In this document: in pieces, positions 7,168 through 15,112 of the stretch | Layout: each line of letters opens with the position of its first letter | How positions within the stretch are numbered: the stretch's first letter is position 1 | Assembly (NCBI GenBank): GCA_023423015.1 | Contig: JAFAGE010000108.1 | Coordinates: 1-15,341 of the forward strand | Direction: 5' to 3' | DNA length: 15,341 bases | Origin: Bacteroidota bacterium | Lineage (GTDB): Bacteria; Bacteroidota; Bacteroidia; Chitinophagales; Chitinophagaceae | Translations under genes and position numbers: made by a program | Notes under the pieces: model-generated | The model's input: only the letters and a program-made list of their open reading frames with translations | Told to the model about the DNA's origin: nothing | Databases searched by the model: none

Positions 7168-8433
7168 ATGCAACAGAAGATTTTATTGGTTGACGACCGC
7201 GAAGACAATCTGCTCTCGATCGAAACGATCCTGGAGCCTGCTGGTTATACCTTTGTTAAAGCTTTATCGGGAACAGAAGCACTAAAGGTGTTGCTCAACG
7301 AGTACGACTTTGCCATGATTTTAATGGATGTGAAAATGCCAAACCTTAATGGGTTTGAAACAGCTTCACTCATTTACCAGCGCGAAAAACTCAGGCATAT
7401 CCCAATAATTTTCATTACTGCCAATAATTATGGCGACGAAAATGTTTTCAAGGGATATATGACCGGTGCGGTGGATTACATTTACAAACCCATCAATCCC
7501 GACCTGTTGCGCGCAAAAGTGGCCGTGTTCATTGACCTTTATAAAAAGAACCATCGCCTTCTTGCACAGGAACAAAAGCTTGTAGCCATCAACAAAAGCC
7601 TGGAGATGGAAATTCATGAGCGGAAAGTGTCGGAAGAAAAAGTGAAGGAACTTAATCACAAACTTCTTGAAAATATTGAACGGCTTGAATCCGCCAACCG
7701 CGATCTCGACCGTTTTGCATTCATGGCTTCCCACGACCTGCAGGAACCTTTGCGGAAAATGCTCATGTTCAGCGACCGTCTTCAACACAAGTACAAAGAC
7801 GTTCTTGATGATGAAGGAAAAATGTTCATTGCACGTATTCAGAATGCAGGTGAACGCATGCAGGCATTAATTAAAGACATTTTATTATTTTCGAAAACAT
7901 CTGTTGAACGGCCTGTTTTTGTACAAAGCGATCTGAATGGAATTCTGAAAGACGTGCTGGCAGAAATGGAGAATATGGTTGGGGAAAAACAAGCCGCGAT
8001 CGAAGCCGAATCACTCCCTACCCTGCTGGTGAACCCGGTATTGATTCGTCCTTTGTTCTTCAACCTCATCAGCAATGCCTTGAAATATTCGCGTAAGGAT
8101 GTTAAACCGGTAGTAAGAATATACAGCGAGTTCAGTTCACTTGGTGATATCGGCCGCGCGGAAACAAAGAACAAGTATTGCCGTATTTATTTCCAGGACA
8201 ACGGTATAGGTTTCGAACAAAAATATTCGGAGCAGATATTTGGAATGTTTAAACGTTTACACCTGAACAGTGAATTTGAAGGAACCGGGATAGGGCTTGC
8301 ATTGTGTAAGAAGATTGTGGAAGAGCACAACGGTTTTATTACTGCAAGAAGTAAGATAAATGAAGGTTCTACGTTTATCATTTCACTTCCGGTGATGCAA
8401 CCGGTAAATGAACTGGCGGCAGCCGGGCAATAA
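7168..8433 (+). CDS. Receiver-histidine kinase (REC-HisKA-HATPase)
   Basis: A 421-residue cytosolic protein with no membrane segment. The N-terminal receiver (about 2-122) has the acidic pair in VDDRED, phospho-acceptor Asp54 in LMDVKMP and conserved Lys107 in YIYKP. A coiled coil (about 130-178) leads to a HisKA domain with His189 in ASHDLQEPLR, the form seen in phytochrome-like kinases, and then HATPase with N-box Asn303, DNGIGF at 344 and GTGIGLAL from 372. A receiver placed before a kinase usually lets one kinase control another, so an obvious upstream donor is the poly-HAMP kinase, whose stop lies 76 nt away on the same strand. That link is inference. There is no output domain, so its target must be another receiver protein. 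The start has a plausible ribosome binding site (AGGAA, 5-nt spacing). Confidence 0.9.
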   Translation: MQQKILLVDDREDNLLSIETILEPAGYTFVKALSGTEALKVLLNEYDFAMILMDVKMPNLNGFETASLIYQREKLRHIPIIFITANNYGDENVFKGYMTGAVDYIYKPINPDLLRAKVAVFIDLYKKNHRLLAQEQKLVAINKSLEMEIHERKVSEEKVKELNHKLLENIERLESANRDLDRFAFMASHDLQEPLRKMLMFSDRLQHKYKDVLDDEGKMFIARIQNAGERMQALIKDILLFSKTSVERPVFVQSDLNGILKDVLAEMENMVGEKQAAIEAESLPTLLVNPVLIRPLFFNLISNALKYSRKDVKPVVRIYSEFSSLGDIGRAETKNKYCRIYFQDNGIGFEQKYSEQIFGMFKRLHLNSEFEGTGIGLALCKKIVEEHNGFITARSKINEGSTFIISLPVMQPVNELAAAGQ

Positions 8434-9801
8434 TCATTCTTTGGAAATCACCCAGGCATCGTTGTAGTAGTTGCCGCAAACAATCACGAGCTGGTCGTTG
8501 TAAACTCCTACACCTGAAGCATGGCGTTCAAGAAATCCTCCTTCCGGTTTGTATTCGTGCCAGGTACCATCCTTTGTCATATACCAGATATCGGAAAGGT
8601 TGTTTTCATTGTATCCTCCGATCATCCAAAGACGACCGTTCCACACACATACGTCGGCATATTGACGTGGTAACCATGGTGCATCAGGTTCCCTCCTCCA
8701 GTCAATACCATCTTCACTGCTATATACTTCATTCGTATAACGGACCGACATATCGGGATCGCGGTAATATCCCCCACCAACAACCCAGATCCGGTTGTTG
8801 AAGGATGCCACAACGCCGGAAATATTTTTACCAAGAAAAGGCAGACCAGTAGCAACCTTCTTCCAGAATGTACCACGTGTACTCACCCACACATCCGTCT
8901 TTCCCATGTTGTTATCGAGTGATGCCTGGCCACCTAATATGTAAAGTTTGTTGTTGTGCACGCATGAGCCGTATAATATCCTCGGGCCAAGTACACTGTT
9001 TACGTCTTGCTGTACCTGCTGAAAATTTAGGCCGTCGGTAGTTTTCCATACATCGAAAACGGTAGACAGGTGGTCGCCCCCGAAAATGTAGAGGTTCGTA
9101 TCGATCTTACCTATACCGTGTGTATGCCTGCCTTCCCAGGGTGCATCGGGAAGTTTTTCCCATGTGGTAAGATCGCCGCCGCTGCGGTAAATATCGTTGT
9201 GCGAACCATGTGGCACAGCCGACCATCCTCCATAGGTATACAGGTAATCGCCCATTTGCATCACTTTGTTTCCATCACGGCTGAAGTCTGTCACACTGGT
9301 GCTTGTTCGTCGTATGGAGTATATATATCCACCTCGGGTTTTGAAGCTCCACGAAACGCTCACATGCGAAGTATCGGCGAGAAATGTTTGCAGGTTGTTT
9401 GTGCCGTAACCGTTAACAATACGATCGTCACGGCCGGTACCCGTAACAATCAGGGTGGCCGAAGCCTGGTAGATCGTGTGAGGTTCTAAATCGCTTTCGG
9501 GTTCAAATACAAAGTTGGTGTCGGTGGACCGTTCGTTGCCCGGAACAGGCAATTTGCCATTTTTCAGCGTAAAATTTTTCAACGCAATGACATGAGAACC
9601 AAGCTTCTTATAGTTGATGACAATATCTGCAAAAAGATCAACTGAATCTGCTTGGATGGATGGAGAGAGGCCGTTAAATGAGAGCGTTTGGGGAGTCTGG
9701 CTATTTAATGACACGCGGTATTGCTCCACCTTTTGTTTTTTACAGGCGAAGAAGATGCATGAGATCAAAGCAATACACAGCTGTAATAGCCAGCCTTTCA
9801 T
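8434..9801 (-). CDS. Kelch-propeller lipoprotein with N-terminal Ig-like domain
   Basis: 455 residues. Residues 1-20 form a lipoprotein signal peptide with lipobox FFAC and lipidated Cys20 followed by KKQK; the mature protein is predicted to be membrane-anchored, on the periplasmic side or at the surface. Residues about 26-150 look like a bacterial Ig-like (SbsA/Big_5 type) domain, with LEPHTIYQASATL and VSWSFKTRG. From about 160 to the end, six Kelch-like blades can be counted by their hydrophobic-Gly-Gly cores: YTYGGW, YIFGGD, YILGGQ, WVVGGG, WMIGGY and a decayed VIVCGN. Kelch propellers bind proteins or sugars; no catalytic residues are apparent. It follows the flippase gene by 38 nt on the same strand and may be the last gene of the polysaccharide operon. 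Its stop directly abuts that of the convergent receiver-kinase. Specific function unknown. Confidence 0.85.
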   Translation of the reverse strand: MKGWLLQLCIALISCIFFACKKQKVEQYRVSLNSQTPQTLSFNGLSPSIQADSVDLFADIVINYKKLGSHVIALKNFTLKNGKLPVPGNERSTDTNFVFEPESDLEPHTIYQASATLIVTGTGRDDRIVNGYGTNNLQTFLADTSHVSVSWSFKTRGGYIYSIRRTSTSVTDFSRDGNKVMQMGDYLYTYGGWSAVPHGSHNDIYRSGGDLTTWEKLPDAPWEGRHTHGIGKIDTNLYIFGGDHLSTVFDVWKTTDGLNFQQVQQDVNSVLGPRILYGSCVHNNKLYILGGQASLDNNMGKTDVWVSTRGTFWKKVATGLPFLGKNISGVVASFNNRIWVVGGGYYRDPDMSVRYTNEVYSSEDGIDWRREPDAPWLPRQYADVCVWNGRLWMIGGYNENNLSDIWYMTKDGTWHEYKPEGGFLERHASGVGVYNDQLVIVCGNYYNDAWVISKE

Positions 9802-9839
9802 TTCAGCTCGTCCGATAATGATTTTTTTAATATTAACAA

Positions 9840-11273
9840 CTACCGTACCCGGAAAACAGACAAGAGCCGGTGATACTCCTTCTTAAACTGGAAAACAGCC
9901 AGGAATATTACTACCAACGCTAAAATAATCGATTTCACCAGCAGTTCATAGAATAAATACCCGCTATAGGTAACATTCACAAAAAGAAGAGATAAAGCGA
10001 GGAAAAGAAGGAACACACCTCCATCACGGGCGTAGTTAAACGGAATTCTATAATACCTGGAAGAAAAAAAGTAGCCGGATATGATGATGGCCAGCTGACC
10101 TATCAATGAGGCGGTTGTTGCACCGTATTGGAGAAATGGCCTCGTAAGGAGGAAGTTCAATGCAAGTACAATCACCAGCCCGATAAGTAGCGTAATGGTG
10201 CTTATCACAGATTTTTTTGCATAGGAGGCTCCGAGATTGCTGAAGTTTACAAGGCTAACCGGAACTGCCGCGAACAGCAGTAAGGGAAGCACCTTCTCTG
10301 CTCCTGCGTATTTCTGCCCGCCGAGAAACAGGATGAGCAGTGGCGATGCAACAGTAATGGCGCAGGCGAGTGAGCAGATAATGAAGACGTATGCACTTTG
10401 CAGACGCGCGAAAAAAGAAGCTGCACCCTCTTTGTTCCATATGCTGAATGCAAGGGGACCGAACGACATATCGAACGCTGTTGTTACCAGTGACAGCAAT
10501 GTGGAAAGACGCACAGCAAAATTGTAGACGCCGTAGCTGTCGGCCGGCAGGTACTGAGTTAAAAAAATGCGGTCGAGGTATGTGCGGGAAACACCGAATA
10601 AGAATACCAGGAGCCATGGGAATCCATATACCAGGAGTGTGCGCAGCAACTTTGTGTTGAATGAAAGACGAATGACATCGCGCGCAAGGAAACATGAAGC
10701 GGCAGCTACTGCAAGCTGGCCAAGGAATATTACCTGGAAGATATAGATGAAGGAAACCTTTGAAGCAACGAGTAACGGAAGCAGGAGCAAAACTACAGAG
10801 CCCCCGGAATTGATGAGGAAGTTTATCTTCTGACGGTTCCATTTGAACCAGCTCAGAAATAAATTATTCAGGGCGAACACAGGAATACAGGCAAGCACAT
10901 ATGGTATTGCACCTGCATATTCTGCCGGTATACCAAGGCCGCTTAGAATGTTTTCCGCAAACAACGAAATTCCCAATACACCAATAATGCTGACTACAAG
11001 AATGAAGAAAAACGCAGTTGAAAACAATTGCCTGTGATAACTCTTTTCTTTTGATTCGTAGAAGTATCTTGCTACGGCGCTATCCAGGCCAAGCACGAAA
11101 AAACCGGCAGCAAACGTGTAGAAAATAACATAGTTGGAATAATAACCGAATTCACTGAGGGTAAGCGCCTGTGCAATTATCGGAAGAATGATGATCTGAA
11201 GGAAACGCGACACTCCATAGCCTATGCCGTATACAATGGTATCTTTCCATAAGCTTTTTACCCATGCCGACAT
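9840..11273 (-). CDS. Wzx-like polysaccharide flippase (MOP superfamily)
   Basis: 477 residues, very hydrophobic along the whole length, with about 12-14 membrane helices separated by short basic loops. It starts with the family-typical amphipathic head (KDTIVYGIGYGVSRFLQIII) and continues with FGYYSNYV and GLDSAVARYFYES, features of oligosaccharide flippases of the polysaccharide biosynthesis (Wzx/RfbX) family. Such proteins move lipid-linked repeat units across the inner membrane for O-antigen, capsule or exopolysaccharide assembly. The length fits the family. The ATG shares one base with the TAA of the glycosyltransferase upstream (TAATG), indicating translational coupling. Being next to a glycosyltransferase and a sugar amidination trio supports export of a modified repeat unit. 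The exact glycan cannot be read from the sequence. Confidence 0.88.
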   Translation of the reverse strand: MSAWVKSLWKDTIVYGIGYGVSRFLQIIILPIIAQALTLSEFGYYSNYVIFYTFAAGFFVLGLDSAVARYFYESKEKSYHRQLFSTAFFFILVVSIIGVLGISLFAENILSGLGIPAEYAGAIPYVLACIPVFALNNLFLSWFKWNRQKINFLINSGGSVVLLLLPLLVASKVSFIYIFQVIFLGQLAVAAASCFLARDVIRLSFNTKLLRTLLVYGFPWLLVFLFGVSRTYLDRIFLTQYLPADSYGVYNFAVRLSTLLSLVTTAFDMSFGPLAFSIWNKEGAASFFARLQSAYVFIICSLACAITVASPLLILFLGGQKYAGAEKVLPLLLFAAVPVSLVNFSNLGASYAKKSVISTITLLIGLVIVLALNFLLTRPFLQYGATTASLIGQLAIIISGYFFSSRYYRIPFNYARDGGVFLLFLALSLLFVNVTYSGYLFYELLVKSIILALVVIFLAVFQFKKEYHRLLSVFRVR

Positions 11274-12511
11274 TACGAAAGGTTGAAGATGTCTTTAAGA
11301 TCGTTTCTGAAATTATTAATGTAAATGTCTGTTCCGTTTTTCATTGAGTGAAATTCTTTCACCCATTTGCGCGAAAGAGCACCATGCTCTTCTTTCTTTT
11401 CCTTATTGAAATAAAATTCAGCAATCAGGTCGGCAAGTTGTTCAGGCTCTTTGGCTGAAACAATCGGATGCCATGGATAAAGCTGCTTCATCACATCTTC
11501 GTCCACGTAACACAGTGTGGGTTTGCCGCACGACATTCCTTCGATTACCACCGAGCCAAACCACCCGGTTGCAAACTCATCGGCTACGAGGTCGGAGATG
11601 GAATAAAAATTCATCAGCTGCCTGCGAGGGAATCCTTCAGGATTAGGGGGTTTAAGCCAAACGATGTTCGACTCTATTCCAAGCTCATTTATGATGTGTT
11701 TCGCCTTTGCAATGTCGGGCGAAAAGATGCGTTGAGGCATGGCGATGCAGGCATCGGTGATCTTGTATTTTTTGATGCAGATCGCAAACGCTTTGAACAG
11801 GTTATCATTTCCCTTCCATTGGCCCGAATCGATACTTCCCCGCGATTGATCGAGGTTGATGCGCGAAGGGTGAAGGATGATAAACTTAAAAGGTGCCAGT
11901 AATGCTTTATTATATTGGTCTATTTCACGCAATGCCTGATCATTTGCGCGGAATACATCCGTATCCAGGAGGATGGGGAAATAACATTTGCTGATCTGCG
12001 GCCCTTCGATCTTCAACTCTTTCAACGCATTTACAAAAGGGAAGAAAGGTTGTGTGAGAATCCGATCCATATGCCGTATTCCACGGCGTTGCATAAAACC
12101 GACATATTCCCAGATGAGGCGATATACGGGGTTGCGATATTTGTGCGCAAACTTGCCGGGAAAAGGTGTTTGCGTGAGATCCCCACCTGTAACATAAAAA
12201 ACCTTTTTGCTTTTGATAAAAGGAGCCAGCGTTACGCCAAACTGCGACAAAAACACAACATCGTATTTGTTCAATTCATTAACGAATGTTTTGTCGTACC
12301 GGGTGAGCATCGGAATGTAATCCCATTTTTTTGAAAGGTGTATCCACGAGGGGTAGTTATCCTTTATATCAGGATCATCACTCTCAGGCCTGTTCTGAAT
12401 ATCTGCTTTGTGATTGAGATAAAGGTGGGCATCAATATTCAGCTTGCGGCGTAGAGCCTTTGCGAGCGTGTAATAATTGTTGCAGACGTTTCCGTAAAGG
12501 GCAACTTTCAT
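11273..12511 (-). CDS. GT-B glycosyltransferase, polysaccharide cluster
   Basis: 412 residues, no membrane segment, likely a cytosolic or peripheral enzyme. The N-terminal half looks like the acceptor-side Rossmann domain (MKVALYGNVCNNYYTLAKAL, later VFYVTGGDLTQTPFPGK). The C-terminal half has the donor-side features of family-4-like transferases: FIILHPSR, and then a region around GWFGSVVIEGMSCGKPTLCY, where the glutamate normally contacts the nucleotide sugar. A loop QSRGSIDSGQWKGND resembles the R/K-containing donor-phosphate region. It would add one sugar to a lipid-linked repeat unit. It overlaps the HisF-like gene by one base (TGATG) and the flippase gene by one base. Donor and acceptor sugars cannot be predicted; the neighbouring amidination genes make an amidino-sugar unit a candidate. 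Confidence 0.8.
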   Translation of the reverse strand: MKVALYGNVCNNYYTLAKALRRKLNIDAHLYLNHKADIQNRPESDDPDIKDNYPSWIHLSKKWDYIPMLTRYDKTFVNELNKYDVVFLSQFGVTLAPFIKSKKVFYVTGGDLTQTPFPGKFAHKYRNPVYRLIWEYVGFMQRRGIRHMDRILTQPFFPFVNALKELKIEGPQISKCYFPILLDTDVFRANDQALREIDQYNKALLAPFKFIILHPSRINLDQSRGSIDSGQWKGNDNLFKAFAICIKKYKITDACIAMPQRIFSPDIAKAKHIINELGIESNIVWLKPPNPEGFPRRQLMNFYSISDLVADEFATGWFGSVVIEGMSCGKPTLCYVDEDVMKQLYPWHPIVSAKEPEQLADLIAEFYFNKEKKEEHGALSRKWVKEFHSMKNGTDIYINNFRNDLKDIFNLS

Positions 12512-13272
12512 CAGGTCAGAATTTTTTCCAGTTCACGTTTATCGGGAAAATTCACGAGCACGCCCATTTCCTTTTTCTGGTAAACAACCATGCTTCCCAG
12601 GCTCACAGCCGATGCGTGACCCTGCTTAACCACTTCACCGATGTGTTGAATGTTGCCGGCGCCGCCATTTGCGATAACGGGAATAGTTACGGCTTCAGAA
12701 ACTCTGCGTGTCAGCTCCACATCGAAACCCGTCCACGTGCCGTCGCGGTCCATAGATGTCAGCAATATTTCGCCTGCCCCAAGTTCCTGTAAACGCTGCG
12801 CCCATTCTACCGGATCAACATTCGCTTTCTCTGTTCCGTCATTCACATACACCTGGTATTTTCCCCAAATATTTTTTTTCGCATCTATCGAGCCAATTAC
12901 GGCTTGGGCGCCGAAGTGGTCCGACAATTCCGTAACCAACTGCGGGTTGCGGTATGCTTCTGTATTGATGACAATTTTTTCGAAACCGATGCTTAGAATT
13001 TTCTTTGCCGTGTTAAAATCTTTCACGCCTCCGCCGTAGGCCAGCGGCATAAAACATTCGTTGCTTATCTGTTGAAGGATGGAAAGATTGGGAGATCGGC
13101 CTTCAACAGTTGCGCGAATATCGAGAAAACAGAGTTCGTCGATTTCAAGCTCGTTGAAAATGCGTACAGTATTGATCGGGTCGCCGATGTAACCATGCTT
13201 GCCGAAGCGGACCGTTTTAACAAGGCTGTCGCCAATCAGCTGGAGGCATGGAATGATCCGGGTTTTAAGCAT
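12511..13272 (-). CDS. hisF: HisF-like subunit of a sugar amidination system
   Basis: 253 residues, the normal HisF length, with the (beta/alpha)8 features RIIPCLQL, FLDI, YGGGVKD, IGSIDAKK, SMDRDGTWTGF and ANGGAG. In imidazole glycerol phosphate synthase HisF passes ammonia from HisH through its barrel and uses Asp11 and Asp130 for cyclisation. Here Asp130 is kept but position 11 is Gln (IPCLQ rather than IPCLD), and the usual phosphate-binding ending is altered (SLGSMVVY). With the adjacent amidotransferase this matches HisF2-type proteins of polysaccharide loci, which work with HisH2 and WbpG to turn an acetamido into an acetamidino group. The symbol denotes the family only; a histidine role is unlikely. 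It starts 2 nt after the HisH-like stop, so the subunits should be made together. Confidence 0.85.
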   Translation of the reverse strand: MLKTRIIPCLQLIGDSLVKTVRFGKHGYIGDPINTVRIFNELEIDELCFLDIRATVEGRSPNLSILQQISNECFMPLAYGGGVKDFNTAKKILSIGFEKIVINTEAYRNPQLVTELSDHFGAQAVIGSIDAKKNIWGKYQVYVNDGTEKANVDPVEWAQRLQELGAGEILLTSMDRDGTWTGFDVELTRRVSEAVTIPVIANGGAGNIQHIGEVVKQGHASAVSLGSMVVYQKKEMGVLVNFPDKRELEKILT

Positions 13273-13274
13273 GT

Positions 13275-13892
13275 TTATATCCTTGCAAAATTTTCGAGCA
13301 GTTTCATGCCATACTTATGGCTCTTCTCGGGGTGAAACTGCGCACCGAAAATATTATCTTTCTGAATGATCGAGTGAAACTCCAGGCCGTGCGTTGTGGT
13401 CGTTAACACATTATTCTCATCATCGGCTTTTACATAGTAAGAATGTACAAAGTAAAAACGCGTTTCTTCGGGCAGGTCTGCAATCAGCGGGCTTGCATGT
13501 TTCGGCTTCACCAGGTTCCAACCCATGTGCGGCACTTTCAGTTTTGAACCTGGTTCAAAAACAAATTTTACCGTTTTTGCCGGAATCCATCCAAGACCAG
13601 GCAATGTTCCTTCTTCACTTGAATTCGTGAGCAACTGCATACCGAGGCAAATGCCAAGCGTCGGAACTTTTTCGTCGAGGGCTTTTTTATTGAGCAGCTC
13701 CCGCAAGCCATTCTGGTTAATCCGTTCCATCGCAGCATCGAATGCGCCAACACCGGGCAGCAATATCTTTTCTGCCGCAGCAATCTTTTCATGGTCGCCG
13801 GTGATCTCCGATTCTACGCCGATACGTTTGAACATGTTCTGGATGGATCCCAGGTTTCCCATCCCGTAATCTATTATGGTAACCTTACTCAT
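13275..13892 (-). CDS. hisH: HisH-like glutaminase of a sugar amidination system
   Basis: 205 residues, typical for HisH. It is a class I glutamine amidotransferase: start SKVTIIDYGMGNLGS, oxyanion region PGVGAFDAAM, nucleophile Cys82 in GICLGMQLL, and His187-Glu189 in FHPEKS, giving a complete Cys-His-Glu triad. It hydrolyses glutamine to ammonia, which is channelled into the HisF-like partner encoded immediately after it. No other histidine-pathway gene is in view, and the gene lies between a sugar amidotransferase and a HisF variant lacking Asp11, so its ammonia is probably used to make an acetamidino sugar. The ATG at 13892 is chosen because it overlaps the preceding stop by 4 nt (ATGA) and gives the family-typical N-terminus. 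A TTG at 13907 would add five residues without support. The symbol denotes the family. Confidence 0.88.
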   Translation of the reverse strand: MSKVTIIDYGMGNLGSIQNMFKRIGVESEITGDHEKIAAAEKILLPGVGAFDAAMERINQNGLRELLNKKALDEKVPTLGICLGMQLLTNSSEEGTLPGLGWIPAKTVKFVFEPGSKLKVPHMGWNLVKPKHASPLIADLPEETRFYFVHSYYVKADDENNVLTTTTHGLEFHSIIQKDNIFGAQFHPEKSHKYGMKLLENFARI

Positions 13893-15091
13893 CGTACAGG
13901 GAAGCAATATTTCATGTAAAAACTGCGTGGCACCAGGTGACCTTTCATCAACATATAAAAGAACGGCCTCAATGCTTCGAACCGTTTTTTATAGGTGGGA
14001 TAATCTGTCCAGTATTTAGGAGGTTGCCCCATGATGCGATGGAACTCTTCTTCTGTAAACCCAAGCCGCTTCAGCAGATATTCAAGTAATTCAGGTTCCA
14101 GGTAGGGTGGTTTATTGTAGTATTCATCGATAGCTTCTTCGCGCGACATTTTTCCTGAACGCACAGACGCACTCAAGCTATTGTTACGGTAGTCGATGTG
14201 AAATTTTTTCGGAAAATAATAGCTGTGGTTAAACGCTGTCATGCGGTTTTCGAGGTGATGTCCGCCATAATACTGCCAGCCAAATTCTTTTTCCAGGAAT
14301 GCGCGGGCATCTTCCTTTGAATATTTCATGTACCAGAAAGGCCTGATCTTGCGTATGCGTTTAAATGCCACCCACTTCAGGAACGTCCAGAATGGCATGT
14401 TGGGAAATGTTTTCATCGGCATCTTTCCAAATTGTTTATGAATCGATGCGATGTATTTTCCGTCGAAATAATTTTTTCCAAGTGGAGTGATTCCTTCTGT
14501 TACAAACGAATGCCCTTCGAGCACATATTTCAATCCGTACTTATCCGCGGCGCGGTACATAATTTCAGCGAGGGCGAGGTCGGTAGGTGCATCAATTTCG
14601 GGCACACCTGCCAGCATAAAAGAACGATAGATATCGTCCATTTCCTTGTTATTGGTAACGTGTGTGTACAGATCCACTTTCAGCTTCGTAAGCACTTTGC
14701 GGATGTTTTCGGTGGCAATGGCTGTGTTCCAGGTATTATCGTAGTGAACAGCAAGCGGCCTGAGCCCCTGTTGAATGGCCCAGTATACCATGTACGATGA
14801 ATCGGTACCCCCGCTTACGCCAATTACACAATCGTACGGTTTCCCTTTTCCCGCATTTTTGATTTCCTGTACGAGTTCCAGCAACTTCCTCTCTCCTTCC
14901 GGTTTCCCGGTTTGGTATTCGTTGACGAGGTTGTCGACCATGTGACAATAATTGCACACGCCATTCTCATCGAAGGTGATCGATGGAACAGATTCGTCGT
15001 ATATACATCTGGTACAGATTCGTTTACCCTGCACGTATTGCCGGGAAGAATCTGGCTGATGTTGTTCGGTCGTTGAGGATGTCAACTCCAT
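13889..15091 (-). CDS. N-acetyl sugar amidotransferase (WbpG/WbuX/PseA family)
   Basis: 400 residues. A zinc-ribbon-like head has Cys26-x2-Cys29 (CTRC) and Cys46-x2-Cys49 (CNYC). It is followed by a PP-loop ATP-binding motif, GVSGGTDSSY, at 91-100, and further family-like segments such as EGHSFVTEG and DGKYIASIHKQFG. These are the marks of the N-acetyl sugar amidotransferase family, including WbpG of Pseudomonas aeruginosa and PseA of Campylobacter. The enzyme is thought to activate the acetamido group with ATP and then accept ammonia from the glutaminase pair, giving an acetamidino group on a precursor sugar. The next two genes supply exactly that pair. The ATG at 15091 is chosen; a TTG at 15112 would add seven residues and would start directly after the upstream stop. 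Precise sugar unknown. Confidence 0.87.
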   Translation of the reverse strand: MELTSSTTEQHQPDSSRQYVQGKRICTRCIYDESVPSITFDENGVCNYCHMVDNLVNEYQTGKPEGERKLLELVQEIKNAGKGKPYDCVIGVSGGTDSSYMVYWAIQQGLRPLAVHYDNTWNTAIATENIRKVLTKLKVDLYTHVTNNKEMDDIYRSFMLAGVPEIDAPTDLALAEIMYRAADKYGLKYVLEGHSFVTEGITPLGKNYFDGKYIASIHKQFGKMPMKTFPNMPFWTFLKWVAFKRIRKIRPFWYMKYSKEDARAFLEKEFGWQYYGGHHLENRMTAFNHSYYFPKKFHIDYRNNSLSASVRSGKMSREEAIDEYYNKPPYLEPELLEYLLKRLGFTEEEFHRIMGQPPKYWTDYPTYKKRFEALRPFFYMLMKGHLVPRSFYMKYCFPVR

Positions 15092-15112
15092 AATATTATT
15101 ATTTAATGGCAA

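Noticed and set aside
9070..9489. Plus-strand open frame inside the Kelch lipoprotein gene
   Set aside because: It is antisense to a well-supported gene with signal peptide and Kelch blades, and its translation shows no domain features.
10255..10842. Alternative minus-strand frame (195 codons) inside the flippase gene
   Set aside because: It overlaps the flippase in another frame; the flippase frame has clear membrane helices and coupling to its neighbour, this one has neither.
12511..13892. HisH and HisF as part of histidine biosynthesis
   Set aside because: The neighbours are polysaccharide genes, an amidotransferase precedes the pair, and the HisF homologue lacks catalytic Asp11.
13893..13907. 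TTG start at 13907 for the HisH-like gene
   Set aside because: HisH proteins begin almost directly with the VTIIDYGMGN strand, which the ATG at 13892 gives, with a typical 4-nt overlap.
15092..15112. TTG start at 15112 for the amidotransferase
   Set aside because: An ATG lies 21 nt further on and the added seven residues lie before the variable head of the family; no ribosome binding site supports the TTG.
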